Of a DNA stretch of 23,873 bases, positions 1 through 8,043 are shown piece after piece. The DNA comes from an uncultured Clostridia bacterium (GTDB lineage Bacteria > Bacillota > Clostridia > Christensenellales > Borkfalkiaceae). Below the pieces are notes generated by a model. It made no database searches. It saw only the letters and a list, made by a program, of their open reading frames with translations, and was not told the origin of the DNA. The position numbers were made by a program, and so were the translations under genes. Each line of letters starts with the position of its first letter. The stretch's first letter is position 1. Location: the NCBI GenBank assembly GCA_959605945.1, contig CAUHGY010000025.1, positions 1-23,873 of the forward strand, written 5' to 3'.

Positions 1-410
1 TGCTGATAGCGAGCGGCGGCTTGAAAAGCGGAACGCTTTATACTGCCGAATACGCCGAAGAGTTCGGCAGAGACGTGTTTGCAGTGCCTTACAGCCCGGG
101 AGTGGCGTCGGGCGCCGGATGCAACGAACTGTTGAAGAGAAATCCGCATATAATGCTTACCGACAGCCCAAAGGATATACTCGATTTTTACGGAATAACG
201 CCCGAAAAAACGGAAAGATCCGCGTTGAACGAAACGGAAACAAAAATACTAAGCCTTCTTTCGGAAGGCGGAAAACACATAGACGGAATATGCAGCGCGT
301 TGGGCATGCGTGTGCAGGAGATAGCGCCGTTTTTGGCCATGCTGGAAATAAAAGGATACGTGTTTAAAAACGGCGTGAATGTGTATTGTGCTAAAATATT
401 GGAGGAATAA
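1..410 (+). CDS. dprA: DNA processing protein DprA (Smf), C-terminal part
   Basis: This is the 3' end of a gene whose start lies outside the window; the reading frame is open from base 3. The visible residues begin LIASGGLKSGTLYTAEYA, which matches the end of the Rossmann-like DprA core (SGSLITA in relatives), followed by a GREVFAVP-like stretch (GRDVFAVP) and a GCNELLKRNPHIM segment. The last 60 or so residues form a small winged-helix-like tail (ETETKILSLLSEGGKHIDGICSALG). DprA binds single-stranded DNA and loads RecA during transformation. It directly precedes topA, as in B. subtilis, and its TAA stop overlaps the topA ribosome binding site. Identity rests on motif and gene order; only about 136 residues are visible. 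Confidence 0.9.
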   Translation, partial: LIASGGLKSGTLYTAEYAEEFGRDVFAVPYSPGVASGAGCNELLKRNPHIMLTDSPKDILDFYGITPEKTERSALNETETKILSLLSEGGKHIDGICSALGMRVQEIAPFLAMLEIKGYVFKNGVNVYCAKILEE

Positions 411-2573
411 ATGCAGTTAATTATAGTGGAATCTCCGCATAAGGCAAAGACTATAGAAAAATTTCTGAAAGGCGACTACAAGGTTGACGCATCCAAAGGA
501 CACATCAGGGATCTCCCCGTGAATTATATGGGCGTCAATATAAGTAAAAATTTCGAACCGCACTATGTAATTGCGCCTGAAAAGAAAAACGACATAAAAA
601 GACTGATGGGAGAAGCCAAAAAAGCCGACAAAGTCTATCTTGCCACCGACCCCGACAGAGAGGGGGAAGCCATATCGTGGCATCTTGCCGAAGTTTTGGA
701 GCTGGACGAAAATGCCGAGAACAGAATAGAATTCAACGAAATTTCGGAAAAGGCCGTCAAAAAGGCGCTGGAAAACCCCAGAAAGATCGATAAAAATCTC
801 GTCGACGCGCAGCAGGCGAGAAGGGTGCTTGACAGAATAGTCGGTTACAGCGTGTCTCCCGCGGCAAGTTCGCGGCTGAATGAAACGCTTTCGGCGGGCA
901 GAGTGCAGTCGGTGGCGTTGAAGATGGTTGTGGACAGAGAGCGGGAAATTGCCGCTTTTGTTCCGCAGGAATACTGGAATTTAAAGGCCGACGTCAAGCC
1001 GGAAGGAAAAAGCGATTTTAAAGTATTGCTCGTCGAAAAGGACGGAAAGAAATATAAGCCGTCAAATGCGGAAGAAGCGGACGAGACGGAAAAAAAGCTC
1101 AAAAACGCCGAATTTTATGTCAAGAACGTCAAAAAAAGCGTGATTAAATCGCACGCTCCGGCGCCCTTTATTACCAGCACTCTGCAGCAGGACGGCTCGA
1201 TAAAACTGAACGTCACGGCGCCGCAGGTAATGCAGATAGCGCAGCGTCTATACGAAGGCGTAGAGACGCCCAAAGGCAACGTGGCCCTCATAACTTATAT
1301 GAGAACGGATTCGGTAAGAATTTCCGCCGAGGCTCAAAGAGCTGCGCTCGATTACATTGCGGTAAATTACGGAAAGGAATATGTGCCCGAAAAACCCAAT
1401 TTTTACAAATCCAAAAAGGATGCGCAGGACGCGCACGAAGCGATACGTCCCATAGATATAAGCAAAACTCCCGAAAGCGTCAAAGACATACTCGATAAAA
1501 ATCAGTACAGACTGTATAAACTCATTTACGAACGCTTTATCGCTTCGCAGATGAGCGAAGCAAAATACGACAGCGTCGCCGTCGAAGTGGGCGCCGACGA
1601 ATATGTATTGAAAACCAGCGGCAAAACCCTGACTTTCAAAGGATATACCGCAGTTTACGACGATACCCGCAAGGACGATGACGACGAGAGCGGAAATTCG
1701 CTGCTTCCCTCGCTGACGACGGGCGAAAAGTTGCAGCTTCTTGAACTGACAAAAGAACAGAAATTCACAAAACCCCCAGTGCGTTACACCGAGGCCACGC
1801 TTATCAAGAATATGGAAGATAAGGGCATCGGAAGACCTTCCACTTATGCCACCATCATGGCGAAATTGTCGGATAAAAAGCGCGAATATGTGCGCAAAGA
1901 GAAAAAATATCTCGTTCCTAACCCCATAAGTTACCAACTGATAGATTTTCTCGTTAAATATTTCCCCGAGATAATGGACATATCATTCACCGCGAAGATG
2001 GAAGACGATCTCGACGACATAGGCGAGGGCGGAAAGGACTGGCACAAACTTATAGCCGACTTTTACGGTCCTTTCGAAAAACAGCTTAAAAATTCAAAAC
2101 TCACAGACGTCGTCTGCGATAAGTGCGGGGCGAAAATGTACATCAACAGCGGCAGGTACGGGAACTATTACGCCTGTTCCAACTATCCTGCCTGTCAGAA
2201 TATAAAACCCGTGAACGAGAAAGTGGTGATTCCCACCGACCGCGTGTGCGATAAGTGCGGCGGCATAATGGTGGAAAGAGAAGGAAAGTTCGGCAAATTT
2301 CTTGCATGTTCAAATTATCCGAAATGCAAAAATACCGTGTCTTTGAGCGAAAACGTCGGGGTGTGCCCGGAGTGCGGAAAGCCTACTAAAAAAATGGTCA
2401 GTAAATCGGGAAAAGTGTTTTACGGCTGTTCAAATTACCCTGATTGTAAGTTTATGAGCTGGGATATCCCCACCGGGGAAAAATGCGCCGAGTGCGGCGC
2501 TTATATGGTGGAAACAGACGGTAAAATAGTCTGCTCCAATAAAAAGTGCGTAAGCAATGCGAAAAAATCTTAA
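411..2573 (+). CDS. topA: Type IA DNA topoisomerase I
   Basis: A 720-residue omega protein that relaxes negatively supercoiled DNA by passing one strand through a transient nick. The N-terminal TOPRIM domain shows the VESP glutamate (E7) and the metal-binding DPDREGE motif (D80, D82, E86). The active-site tyrosine is Y296 in ITYMRTDS. The C-terminal tail, from about residue 569, carries three complete Cys4 zinc ribbons (CDKCG...CSNYPAC, CDKCG...CSNYPKC, CPECG...CSNYPDC) and a fourth short one (CAECG...CSNKKC). Length is normal for Gram-positive TopA. The start is decided by GGAGG at 401-405, six nucleotides before the ATG. The gene follows dprA without a gap and overlaps trmFO by 17 bp, indicating an operon. 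Confidence 0.98.
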   Translation: MQLIIVESPHKAKTIEKFLKGDYKVDASKGHIRDLPVNYMGVNISKNFEPHYVIAPEKKNDIKRLMGEAKKADKVYLATDPDREGEAISWHLAEVLELDENAENRIEFNEISEKAVKKALENPRKIDKNLVDAQQARRVLDRIVGYSVSPAASSRLNETLSAGRVQSVALKMVVDREREIAAFVPQEYWNLKADVKPEGKSDFKVLLVEKDGKKYKPSNAEEADETEKKLKNAEFYVKNVKKSVIKSHAPAPFITSTLQQDGSIKLNVTAPQVMQIAQRLYEGVETPKGNVALITYMRTDSVRISAEAQRAALDYIAVNYGKEYVPEKPNFYKSKKDAQDAHEAIRPIDISKTPESVKDILDKNQYRLYKLIYERFIASQMSEAKYDSVAVEVGADEYVLKTSGKTLTFKGYTAVYDDTRKDDDDESGNSLLPSLTTGEKLQLLELTKEQKFTKPPVRYTEATLIKNMEDKGIGRPSTYATIMAKLSDKKREYVRKEKKYLVPNPISYQLIDFLVKYFPEIMDISFTAKMEDDLDDIGEGGKDWHKLIADFYGPFEKQLKNSKLTDVVCDKCGAKMYINSGRYGNYYACSNYPACQNIKPVNEKVVIPTDRVCDKCGGIMVEREGKFGKFLACSNYPKCKNTVSLSENVGVCPECGKPTKKMVSKSGKVFYGCSNYPDCKFMSWDIPTGEKCAECGAYMVETDGKIVCSNKKCVSNAKKS

Positions 2574-3867
2574 AGTCAATGTTATCGGCGGCGGACTTGC
2601 GGGAACCGAAGCTGCGCTTTATCTCGCAGGAAGGGGAATAAAAGTAACTCTCTTCGACATGAAGCCGAAAGAATTTACTCCCGCGCATAAAAGTCCGGGA
2701 TATGCGGAACTGGTGTGTTCTAATTCGCTTAAAAGCAACGATATTTTCGGCAATGCGGCAGGACTGCTGAAAGAGGAACTGAGAATTCTCGGTTCAAAAG
2801 TAATTGACGCGGCGGACAGATCGAAAGTGCCCGCCGGCAACGCCCTTGCCGTGGACAGGGAACGCTTTTCGCTGCTTCTCACCCAAGCGGTTAAAAATAA
2901 CGAGAATATACAATGCGTATGCAAAAAAGTTGACGGCATAGAAAAAGGCGTATACAATATAATTGCTACGGGGCCGCTCACTTCGGGCGGACTTGCGGCG
3001 GAAATAGAGCGCCTTGCCGGAGAATTGCATTTTTACGATGCGTCTGCGCCCGTAGTGCTTGCAGACAGCATAGACAGAGAATATTCTTTCGTCGGCGACA
3101 GATACGGCAAAGGTAGCGGCGATCATATAAACTGTCCGATGAATAAAGAGCAGTACGAAGAATTTATCGCTTCTCTTATTTCTGCTGAACGCGCAGAGCT
3201 TCACGATTTCGAAAAATCGGAGATATTTGAAGGCTGCATGCCCGTAGAAGTGATGGCCGCGCGCGGAAAGGATACTTTGCGTTTCGGTCCGTTAAAGCCC
3301 GCGGGGCTGACCGATCCGCGGACGGGGAAATGGCCCTATGCCTGTTTGCAGCTGCGTATGGAAGATGCCGCGGGAAAAATGTATAATCTCGTAGGATTTC
3401 AGACAAACCTGCTGTTCAAAGAGCAGAAAAGAGTATTCGGCATCATACCCGCGCTTAAAGACGCCGAGTATATGCGTTACGGCGTGATGCACAGAAACTC
3501 GTTTATAAATTCCCCCGTTGCGCTCAGTGACGATTATTCGCTGAAAAGCGACGGTAAAACCTTTTTTGCGGGGCAGATAACGGGTGTAGAAGGTTATGTG
3601 GAAAGCGCTGCCAGCGGACTTCTTGCAGCGATTTACTGTGAAAGAAAACTGAAAGGTTTAAAGAGCGTGCGCGTTTCCGAAAATACCGTTATCGGTTCGC
3701 TTACCGGATATATAACTGCGGAAAACAGAAATTTCCAGCCGATGAACGCTAATTTCGGCATACTCCCGCCGATAGCGGCAATAAAAGACAAGGCCATGCG
3801 CAAAAGGGCGCTTGCAGAAAGAAGTTTAAAAGACATCACACTATTTAAAAAGGAGACAGAATCATGA
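2557..3867 (+). CDS. trmFO: Methylenetetrahydrofolate--tRNA-(uracil-5-)-methyltransferase TrmFO
   Basis: A 436-residue FAD protein that makes ribothymidine at position 54 of tRNAs using methylenetetrahydrofolate, the Gram-positive alternative to SAM-dependent TrmA. An N-terminal dinucleotide-binding motif GGGLAGTEAA starts at residue 11. The conserved ELVCSNSLKSN block places one reactive cysteine at C54, and FEGCMPVEVMA places the second at C227. The C-terminal flavin-binding signature ITGVEGYVESAASGL is present. Length is typical. The ATG lies inside the end of topA with no strong ribosome binding site, so translation may be coupled to topA. The stop overlaps the hslV start by 4 nt. In B. 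subtilis the order is topA-trmFO(gid)-xerC(codV)-hslV; here xerC is missing between trmFO and hslV. Confidence 0.97.
   Translation: MRKNLKVNVIGGGLAGTEAALYLAGRGIKVTLFDMKPKEFTPAHKSPGYAELVCSNSLKSNDIFGNAAGLLKEELRILGSKVIDAADRSKVPAGNALAVDRERFSLLLTQAVKNNENIQCVCKKVDGIEKGVYNIIATGPLTSGGLAAEIERLAGELHFYDASAPVVLADSIDREYSFVGDRYGKGSGDHINCPMNKEQYEEFIASLISAERAELHDFEKSEIFEGCMPVEVMAARGKDTLRFGPLKPAGLTDPRTGKWPYACLQLRMEDAAGKMYNLVGFQTNLLFKEQKRVFGIIPALKDAEYMRYGVMHRNSFINSPVALSDDYSLKSDGKTFFAGQITGVEGYVESAASGLLAAIYCERKLKGLKSVRVSENTVIGSLTGYITAENRNFQPMNANFGILPPIAAIKDKAMRKRALAERSLKDITLFKKETES
3850..3856 (+). promoter_or_regulatory. Ribosome binding site fixing the hslV start
   Basis: AAGGAGA lies 7 nt before the ATG at 3864. 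A second in-frame ATG at 3876 would give a product beginning MGTT but has no purine-rich box at the right distance. This supports the longer start and hence a short propeptide before the catalytic threonine. Confidence 0.75.
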
Positions 3868-4400
3868 ACGAATTTATGGGGACTACGATCTGCGCCGTCA
3901 GGAAGGACGGCAAAACGGCTATCGCCGGTGACGGACAGGTGACCATGTCGCAATCCGTAATTTTTAAAAACAACGCCGTCAAGGTGCGCCGTATTTACAA
4001 CGGTACGGTTATTTTCGGTTTTGCGGGATCCGTTGCGGATGCGTTCACGCTTTCCGAGCGGTTTGAAGAAATGTTGAACAAGTTCTCGGGCAACCTCATG
4101 CGCAGCGCGGTTGAACTCGCAGAACTTTGGCGCAACGATAAGGTGGGCAGAAAACTGGAAGCGATGATGATTACCGCCGACAAAGATAATCTTTTGATCG
4201 TATCCGGCTCGGGAGAAGTGATGGAGCCGGACGGCGGCGTATGCGCCATAGGGAGCGGCGGAAATTATGCTCTTGCCGCAGCGCGCGCGCTGGCTCAGGA
4301 GACAGGATATTCGGCCGAAGAGATTGCCGTAAAAGCGCTCAAAATAGCCAGCGAGATATGCGTTTTCACAAATGACAGCATTACATGCGAAACGCTTTGA
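3864..4400 (+). CDS. hslV: ATP-dependent protease subunit HslV (ClpQ)
   Basis: A 178-residue proteasome-beta-like peptidase that forms dodecamers and degrades proteins unfolded by HslU. The sequence MNEFMGTTICAVRKDG shows the conserved TT pair; by alignment with E. coli HslV, T7 is the likely N-terminal nucleophile after removal of a six-residue propeptide. The conserved AGDGQVTM block (D23) and the lysine of VKVRR (K40) match catalytic-site positions. GSGGNYALAAARAL near the C terminus is also family-typical. The ATG overlaps the trmFO stop (ATGA), and hslU follows 21 nt later, so the two protease subunits are made together. Confidence 0.97.
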   Translation: MNEFMGTTICAVRKDGKTAIAGDGQVTMSQSVIFKNNAVKVRRIYNGTVIFGFAGSVADAFTLSERFEEMLNKFSGNLMRSAVELAELWRNDKVGRKLEAMMITADKDNLLIVSGSGEVMEPDGGVCAIGSGGNYALAAARALAQETGYSAEEIAVKALKIASEICVFTNDSITCETL

Positions 4401-4421
4401 TTTAAGGAGGATTTTCGGATT

Positions 4422-5732
4422 ATGAATTTAAGTCCCAAACAGATTGTAGAAGAACTCGATAAATATATAATCGGCCAGGCTTCGGCCAAAAAGGCAGTGG
4501 CGATAGCGCTGCGCAACCGTTACAGAAGAAATATGCTTTCCGATGCCGAGAGAGACGAAATAACGCCGAAAAACATCATTATGAAAGGACCAACGGGAGT
4601 AGGCAAAACCGAAATCGCAAGAAGGCTTGCCAAACTTGTGGGGGCGCCTTTCGTAAAGGTAGAGGCCACTAAATATACCGAGGTCGGTTATGTGGGGAGA
4701 GACGTCGAATCCATGATACGGGATCTTGTCGAGTGTTCGGTGCGGCTGGTCAAGGAAGAGCGTTTCAAAAAAGTAATGGAAAAGGCAGGAAATGCCGTTG
4801 ACGAAAAGCTTATAAAAATAATTGTCGAAGTCAGAAAACTTGACAGGGGAGAAACGCCTGCGGATATTTTTGAAAAGAATATCGCCGAAGGATATAAGAA
4901 GGGTTACTACGACAATGAGATCATCGAGATCGACGTCGTAGACGCCCCCAAACCCATGGAATTGATGCCGGGGGCGGGGGAGATCGCCATCGGCAATATT
5001 TTCGGCGATCTTTTACCCAAGAAACGCAAGAAACGCAAGGTCTCCGTCAAAGAAGCGAGAAAATTGCTCATTTCCGAAGAAGCGGATAAATTAATCGATA
5101 ACGATTCCGTCAACGACGAGGCCGTGCGCCGAGCCGAGCAGGAAGGCATCATATTTATTGACGAAATAGACAAAATAGCAGCAAAGGGAAACAAGGGCGG
5201 CGGTCAGGATGTTTCGAGAGAAGGCGTCCAGCGCGACATTCTGCCTATCGTCGAAGGTTCTACCGTCATGACCAAGTACGGCGCTGTCAAAACCGATTAC
5301 ATTCTGTTCATTGCCGCGGGAGCTTTTCATGTTTCCAAAGTATCTGATTTAATACCCGAACTGCAGGGGCGGTTCCCTATTTTGGTGGAGCTTTCAAGTC
5401 TGACTAAAAAGGATTTCGTGGAGATTCTGACCACACCGAGAAACGCAATTACTTTGCAGTATTCCACGTTATTAAAAGTTGACGGCGTCGAACTTAAATT
5501 TACCGACGACGCCATCGAAGCTATTGCCGAAATAGCCGAGGACATGAACGCTACCAGCGAGGACATCGGAGCAAGGCGTCTGCATACCGTTATGGAGAAC
5601 CTGCTTGAGGATGTTTCTTTCAACGCCGGCGGAGACGAGCCTGCAAAGCAAGTGGTTATTGACAGAGCTTACGCCGTGGAAAAACTTGGCGGAGAAAGAA
5701 AGACCAAGGATCTTAAAAAATATATCTTATAA
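4422..5732 (+). CDS. hslU: ATP-dependent protease ATPase subunit HslU (ClpY)
   Basis: A 436-residue AAA+ unfoldase that feeds substrates into HslV. Walker A is GPTGVGKT at residues 56-63 (K62) and Walker B is IIFIDEIDK with D247 and E248. GRDVESMIRDLV follows the first nucleotide-binding segment, an intermediate I-domain occupies roughly residues 105-235, and GARRLHTVMENLL is the sensor-2 arginine region. The protein ends in DLKKYIL, matching the conserved C-terminal tail that inserts into HslV. AAGGAGG at 4404-4410 precedes the ATG by 11 nt. It is the last gene of the dprA-topA-trmFO-hslVU group. In B. subtilis codY follows; here a spacer and hisS follow instead. Confidence 0.98.
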   Translation: MNLSPKQIVEELDKYIIGQASAKKAVAIALRNRYRRNMLSDAERDEITPKNIIMKGPTGVGKTEIARRLAKLVGAPFVKVEATKYTEVGYVGRDVESMIRDLVECSVRLVKEERFKKVMEKAGNAVDEKLIKIIVEVRKLDRGETPADIFEKNIAEGYKKGYYDNEIIEIDVVDAPKPMELMPGAGEIAIGNIFGDLLPKKRKKRKVSVKEARKLLISEEADKLIDNDSVNDEAVRRAEQEGIIFIDEIDKIAAKGNKGGGQDVSREGVQRDILPIVEGSTVMTKYGAVKTDYILFIAAGAFHVSKVSDLIPELQGRFPILVELSSLTKKDFVEILTTPRNAITLQYSTLLKVDGVELKFTDDAIEAIAEIAEDMNATSEDIGARRLHTVMENLLEDVSFNAGGDEPAKQVVIDRAYAVEKLGGERKTKDLKKYIL

Positions 5733-5751
5733 CAATAATCTTATAACAATA
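5724..5751 (+). repeat. 14-bp perfect tandem duplication across the hslU stop
   Basis: ATCTTATAACAATA occurs twice back to back (5724-5737 and 5738-5751). The first copy includes the last two codons and TAA stop of hslU. The HslU C terminus YIL is unaffected because the stop lies within the first copy. It looks like a simple replication-slippage duplication. Confidence 0.9.
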
Positions 5752-6004
5752 AAGCGCCGGTGTCGTCACGCCGCCGTTTATGAGCGGCTGTCGGCCCAAG
5801 TTTCGTTTGATTCTGCCGAAAGCGACGGTTGTTTTTCAAAGCGTTTTGCTTTTATATTTGTTTATGACTGCTTTGAAGATAACCGAAGAACGGTATATTC
5901 GGGAAGGCGCGTAAAGCTGAACCGAACCGTTAAAATTCACGCTGCGCGCGGCAATGTGCAAAAATAACAATTCAAAAATAAAACGCTAAATTTAAAGGAT
6001 AAAG
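5733..6004. other. Intergenic spacer between hslU and hisS
   Basis: This 272-nt stretch has no gene that I can support. An open frame at 5780-5914 would encode 44 residues beginning MSGCRPKFRLILPK with a hydrophobic middle, but has no ribosome binding site. A longer plus-strand frame running out of hslU to 5967 reads like non-coding sequence. A weak hairpin (AAAGC, 5-nt loop, GCTTT) lies near 5838-5852. I saw no T-box specifier or antiterminator sequence before hisS and no consensus promoter. Confidence 0.5.
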
Positions 6005-7261
6005 ATGATTATTGCGCCAAAAGGAACAAAAGACGTTCTGCCATCGGAGAGTTTCAAGTGGCAGTATATCGAAAAGACCGCGAGAGAAACCGCGGCGCTT
6101 TTCGGCATAAGCGAAATAAGAACGCCTACATTCGAACATACGGAAGTTTTCGAAAGAGGAGTGGGTGAGGGAACCGACATCGTCAATAAGGAGATGTATA
6201 CGTTTTGCGACAAAGGCGGCAGAAGCATCACATTGAAGCCCGAAGGGACTGCCGGGGTCGCCCGCGCTTTCATAGAAAACGGACTTGCAAATTCGGCGCT
6301 GCCCGCAAAACTTTACTATTTGACCCAGTGCTTCCGTTACGAGCGTCCTCAGGCAGGCAGGCTTCGCGAATTTCACCAGTTCGGAATTGAGTTTTTGGGC
6401 TCGAAAACGCCCGATATAGACGCCGAGGCGATAATTTTTGCCAAGACCTTTTTCGATAAGCTCAATGTAAAGGGGCTTTCTCTCCGCATAAACAGCATAG
6501 GATGCAGACAGTGCAGGGGAAAATACGAAGAAGCTCTCAAAAATTATCTCAAATCCAATCTCGGCGGGCTTTGCCCGCTCTGTCGGGAAAGATATGAGAA
6601 AAATCCGCTGCGCGTTCTCGACTGCAAGAACGACGAATGCAGAAAAATTACCGCGGGAGCGCCCGTAATTCTCGATTATATCTGCGAAGAATGCAGCGCG
6701 CATTTTGAGAAAGTAAAAAGACTTCTGGATATTTCCGGCATAGAATACAACGTAGATCCGGGAATAGTCAGAGGCCTCGATTATTACACAAAGACTGTCT
6801 TTGAATTTGTTTCGGACAATATCGGCGCTCAGGGCACCGTGTGCGGCGGCGGCAGGTACGACGGGCTTATTTCGGAGCTCGGCGGGGCAGACGTTCCGGG
6901 CATAGGTTTTGCCATGGGAATAGAGAGGTTATTGCTGCTTTTGTCAAGTCTGGGCGAAGAAATCCCCGACGGCGGAAAAACAAAGGTGTATTTTGCTTCC
7001 ATGGGAGAAAGGGAAGCCGAAAAAGCGTTTGAAATCGTCAACGCACTCAGAAAAAACGGGGTGCGCGCAGAGCTTGACCACATGGGAAGAGGCATTAAGG
7101 CTCAGTTTAAATATGCCGATAAAATAGGCGCGGAGTTTGTTGCGGTAATAGGATCCGACGAGCTTTGCGGCGGATATGCAAAGTTTAAACATATGGAAAG
7201 CGGCGCGGAAACAAAGGTTGATTTTGAAGACATAGCGGACTTTTTAACAAAAACCAAATGA
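6005..7261 (+). CDS. hisS: Histidyl-tRNA synthetase
   Basis: A 418-residue class II aminoacyl-tRNA synthetase that charges tRNA-His. The N terminus APKGTKDVLP is family-typical. Motif 2 is visible as CFRYERPQAGRLREFHQFG, histidine motif A is RGLDYYTKTVFEF starting at R256, and histidine motif B / motif 3 is GGGRYDGL with GIGFAMGIERL. The C-terminal anticodon-binding domain begins around residue 325 (TKVYFASMGEREAEKAFEIV). AAAGGA at 5994-5999 precedes the ATG. The stop overlaps the next gene's start (ATGA), so this is the first gene of a run extending to 11593. Confidence 0.98.
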   Translation: MIIAPKGTKDVLPSESFKWQYIEKTARETAALFGISEIRTPTFEHTEVFERGVGEGTDIVNKEMYTFCDKGGRSITLKPEGTAGVARAFIENGLANSALPAKLYYLTQCFRYERPQAGRLREFHQFGIEFLGSKTPDIDAEAIIFAKTFFDKLNVKGLSLRINSIGCRQCRGKYEEALKNYLKSNLGGLCPLCRERYEKNPLRVLDCKNDECRKITAGAPVILDYICEECSAHFEKVKRLLDISGIEYNVDPGIVRGLDYYTKTVFEFVSDNIGAQGTVCGGGRYDGLISELGGADVPGIGFAMGIERLLLLLSSLGEEIPDGGKTKVYFASMGEREAEKAFEIVNALRKNGVRAELDHMGRGIKAQFKYADKIGAEFVAVIGSDELCGGYAKFKHMESGAETKVDFEDIADFLTKTK

Positions 7262-7686
7262 AAGAAAAAGGCAAAGTCGTAAGGACGGACGGCGCTTATG
7301 CCGTCGTCAGAATTGACAAAAAAAGCGAATGCGATAAATGCGGGTTGTGTTTATTCCCTAAAGGCGCATCCTGCACGGAGATCAGCGCGGAAAATCCGTT
7401 GAACGCCGCTGAAGGCGACGACGTTATTATAGAAACTTCCAAAAATGCACCTTTAATCGGCGTTGCTCTGGCGTTCCTCGTTCCGCTTATGCTTATAGGG
7501 ATCGCCGTAGGAGTGGGACTTTTTTTGAAAAATTCCGAAATATGGATACCCGTTATCGGCGTAATTTTGGTGGTTTTGTGGTATACTATATTGGCGGCAA
7601 TCGATAAAAAGCTTCGCAAGAAGAGAGGGTTTTGTCCGGTTGTCGCGGAGATAATAAAGGAGGAAACACAAGAAGAAAATGAGTAA
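7258..7686 (+). CDS. SoxR-reducing-system RseC/MucC family membrane protein
   Basis: A 142-residue protein with the RseC-family plan. An N-terminal cytoplasmic portion carries the cysteine cluster C25-x2-C28-x2-C31 with C39, then come two adjacent transmembrane helices at about residues 66-90 and 95-115, then a basic segment (KKLRKKRGF) and a short acidic tail. In Proteobacteria RseC acts with the Rsx/Rnf-type complex to keep SoxR reduced; in Clostridia homologues commonly occur with or near Rnf, but the job is not settled. Start and stop overlap hisS by 4 nt and trxA by 8 nt, implying coupled translation. An Rnf operon lies about 4.3 kb downstream on the other strand, so a redox link is plausible but inferred. 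Family assignment is from motif and topology. Confidence 0.82.
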   Translation: MKEKGKVVRTDGAYAVVRIDKKSECDKCGLCLFPKGASCTEISAENPLNAAEGDDVIIETSKNAPLIGVALAFLVPLMLIGIAVGVGLFLKNSEIWIPVIGVILVVLWYTILAAIDKKLRKKRGFCPVVAEIIKEETQEENE

Positions 7687-8002
7687 CATAGCCGAAATAA
7701 TGAGTACCGAAGAGTTTGAAAACGCAATCTCGGCGGAAATACCCGTTCTCGTAGATTTTTGGGCAAGCTGGTGCGGACCCTGCAAGATGCAGGCGCCGAT
7801 ACTGTATGAATTTGCCGAAGATATGGGCGATAAAGTAAGAGTCGTCAAAGTCGACGTCGACCAGAACGAAGAACTTGCAAATAAATACGCCGTCGGCAGC
7901 ATTCCCACTCTGGCCGTTTTCAAAGGCGGAGAACTGAAAGAAAAGACCGTCGGACTTACTCCGAAAGCGGGACTTTCCGATCTCGTCATAAAATATCTTT
8001 GA
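7679..8002 (+). CDS. trxA: Thioredoxin
   Basis: A 107-residue classical thioredoxin that reduces protein disulfides in the cytoplasm. The active site is WCGPC with C32 and C35, preceded by VLVDFWAS, which includes the buried aspartate D26. The cis-proline is P76 in GSIPTL, and the FKGGEL turn follows. Length and motif order are exactly canonical. Its ribosome binding site AAAGGAGG (7656-7663) lies inside rseC about 15 nt upstream of the ATG, a rather long spacing. It sits between the RseC-like gene and glyA. No thioredoxin reductase gene is in the window. Confidence 0.97.
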   Translation: MSNIAEIMSTEEFENAISAEIPVLVDFWASWCGPCKMQAPILYEFAEDMGDKVRVVKVDVDQNEELANKYAVGSIPTLAVFKGGELKEKTVGLTPKAGLSDLVIKYL

Positions 8003-8030
8003 CAATAAACAAAAAAGAAAATAAATTAAC

Positions 8031-8036
8031 AGGAGA
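8031..8036 (+). promoter_or_regulatory. Ribosome binding site fixing the glyA GTG start
   Basis: AGGAGA lies 7 nt before GTG at 8044. The longer frame from TTG at 7999 would add 15 lysine- and asparagine-rich residues encoded by AT-rich spacer and has no such box. This places the true start at 8044. Confidence 0.8.
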
Positions 8037-8043
8037 TACAAAA

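Noticed and set aside
1248..1937. A 229-codon minus-strand frame inside topA.
   Set aside because: It lies entirely opposite a confidently identified topA and has a phenylalanine-rich composition typical of antisense to lysine/glutamate-rich genes.
5824..5865. A possible promoter (TTGTTT, 17 nt, TTATAT) in the spacer before hisS.
   Set aside because: Only three of six -35 positions match and the sequence is generally AT-rich, so it is not distinguishable from background.
5605..5967. A 120-codon plus-strand frame overlapping the 3' end of hslU.
   Set aside because: More than a third of it is an out-of-frame reading of hslU; the rest shows no domain, no ribosome binding site and no codon pattern like the neighbours.
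5733..6004. T-box riboswitch before hisS.
   Set aside because: I looked for the conserved T-box sequence (AGGGTGGNACCGCG) and a terminator hairpin followed by T residues near hisS and found neither.
7999..8043. TTG start for glyA at 7999, adding 15 residues.
   Set aside because: The extra residues come from AT-rich spacer with no ribosome binding site; GTG at 8044 has AGGAGA 7 nt upstream and gives the family N terminus.
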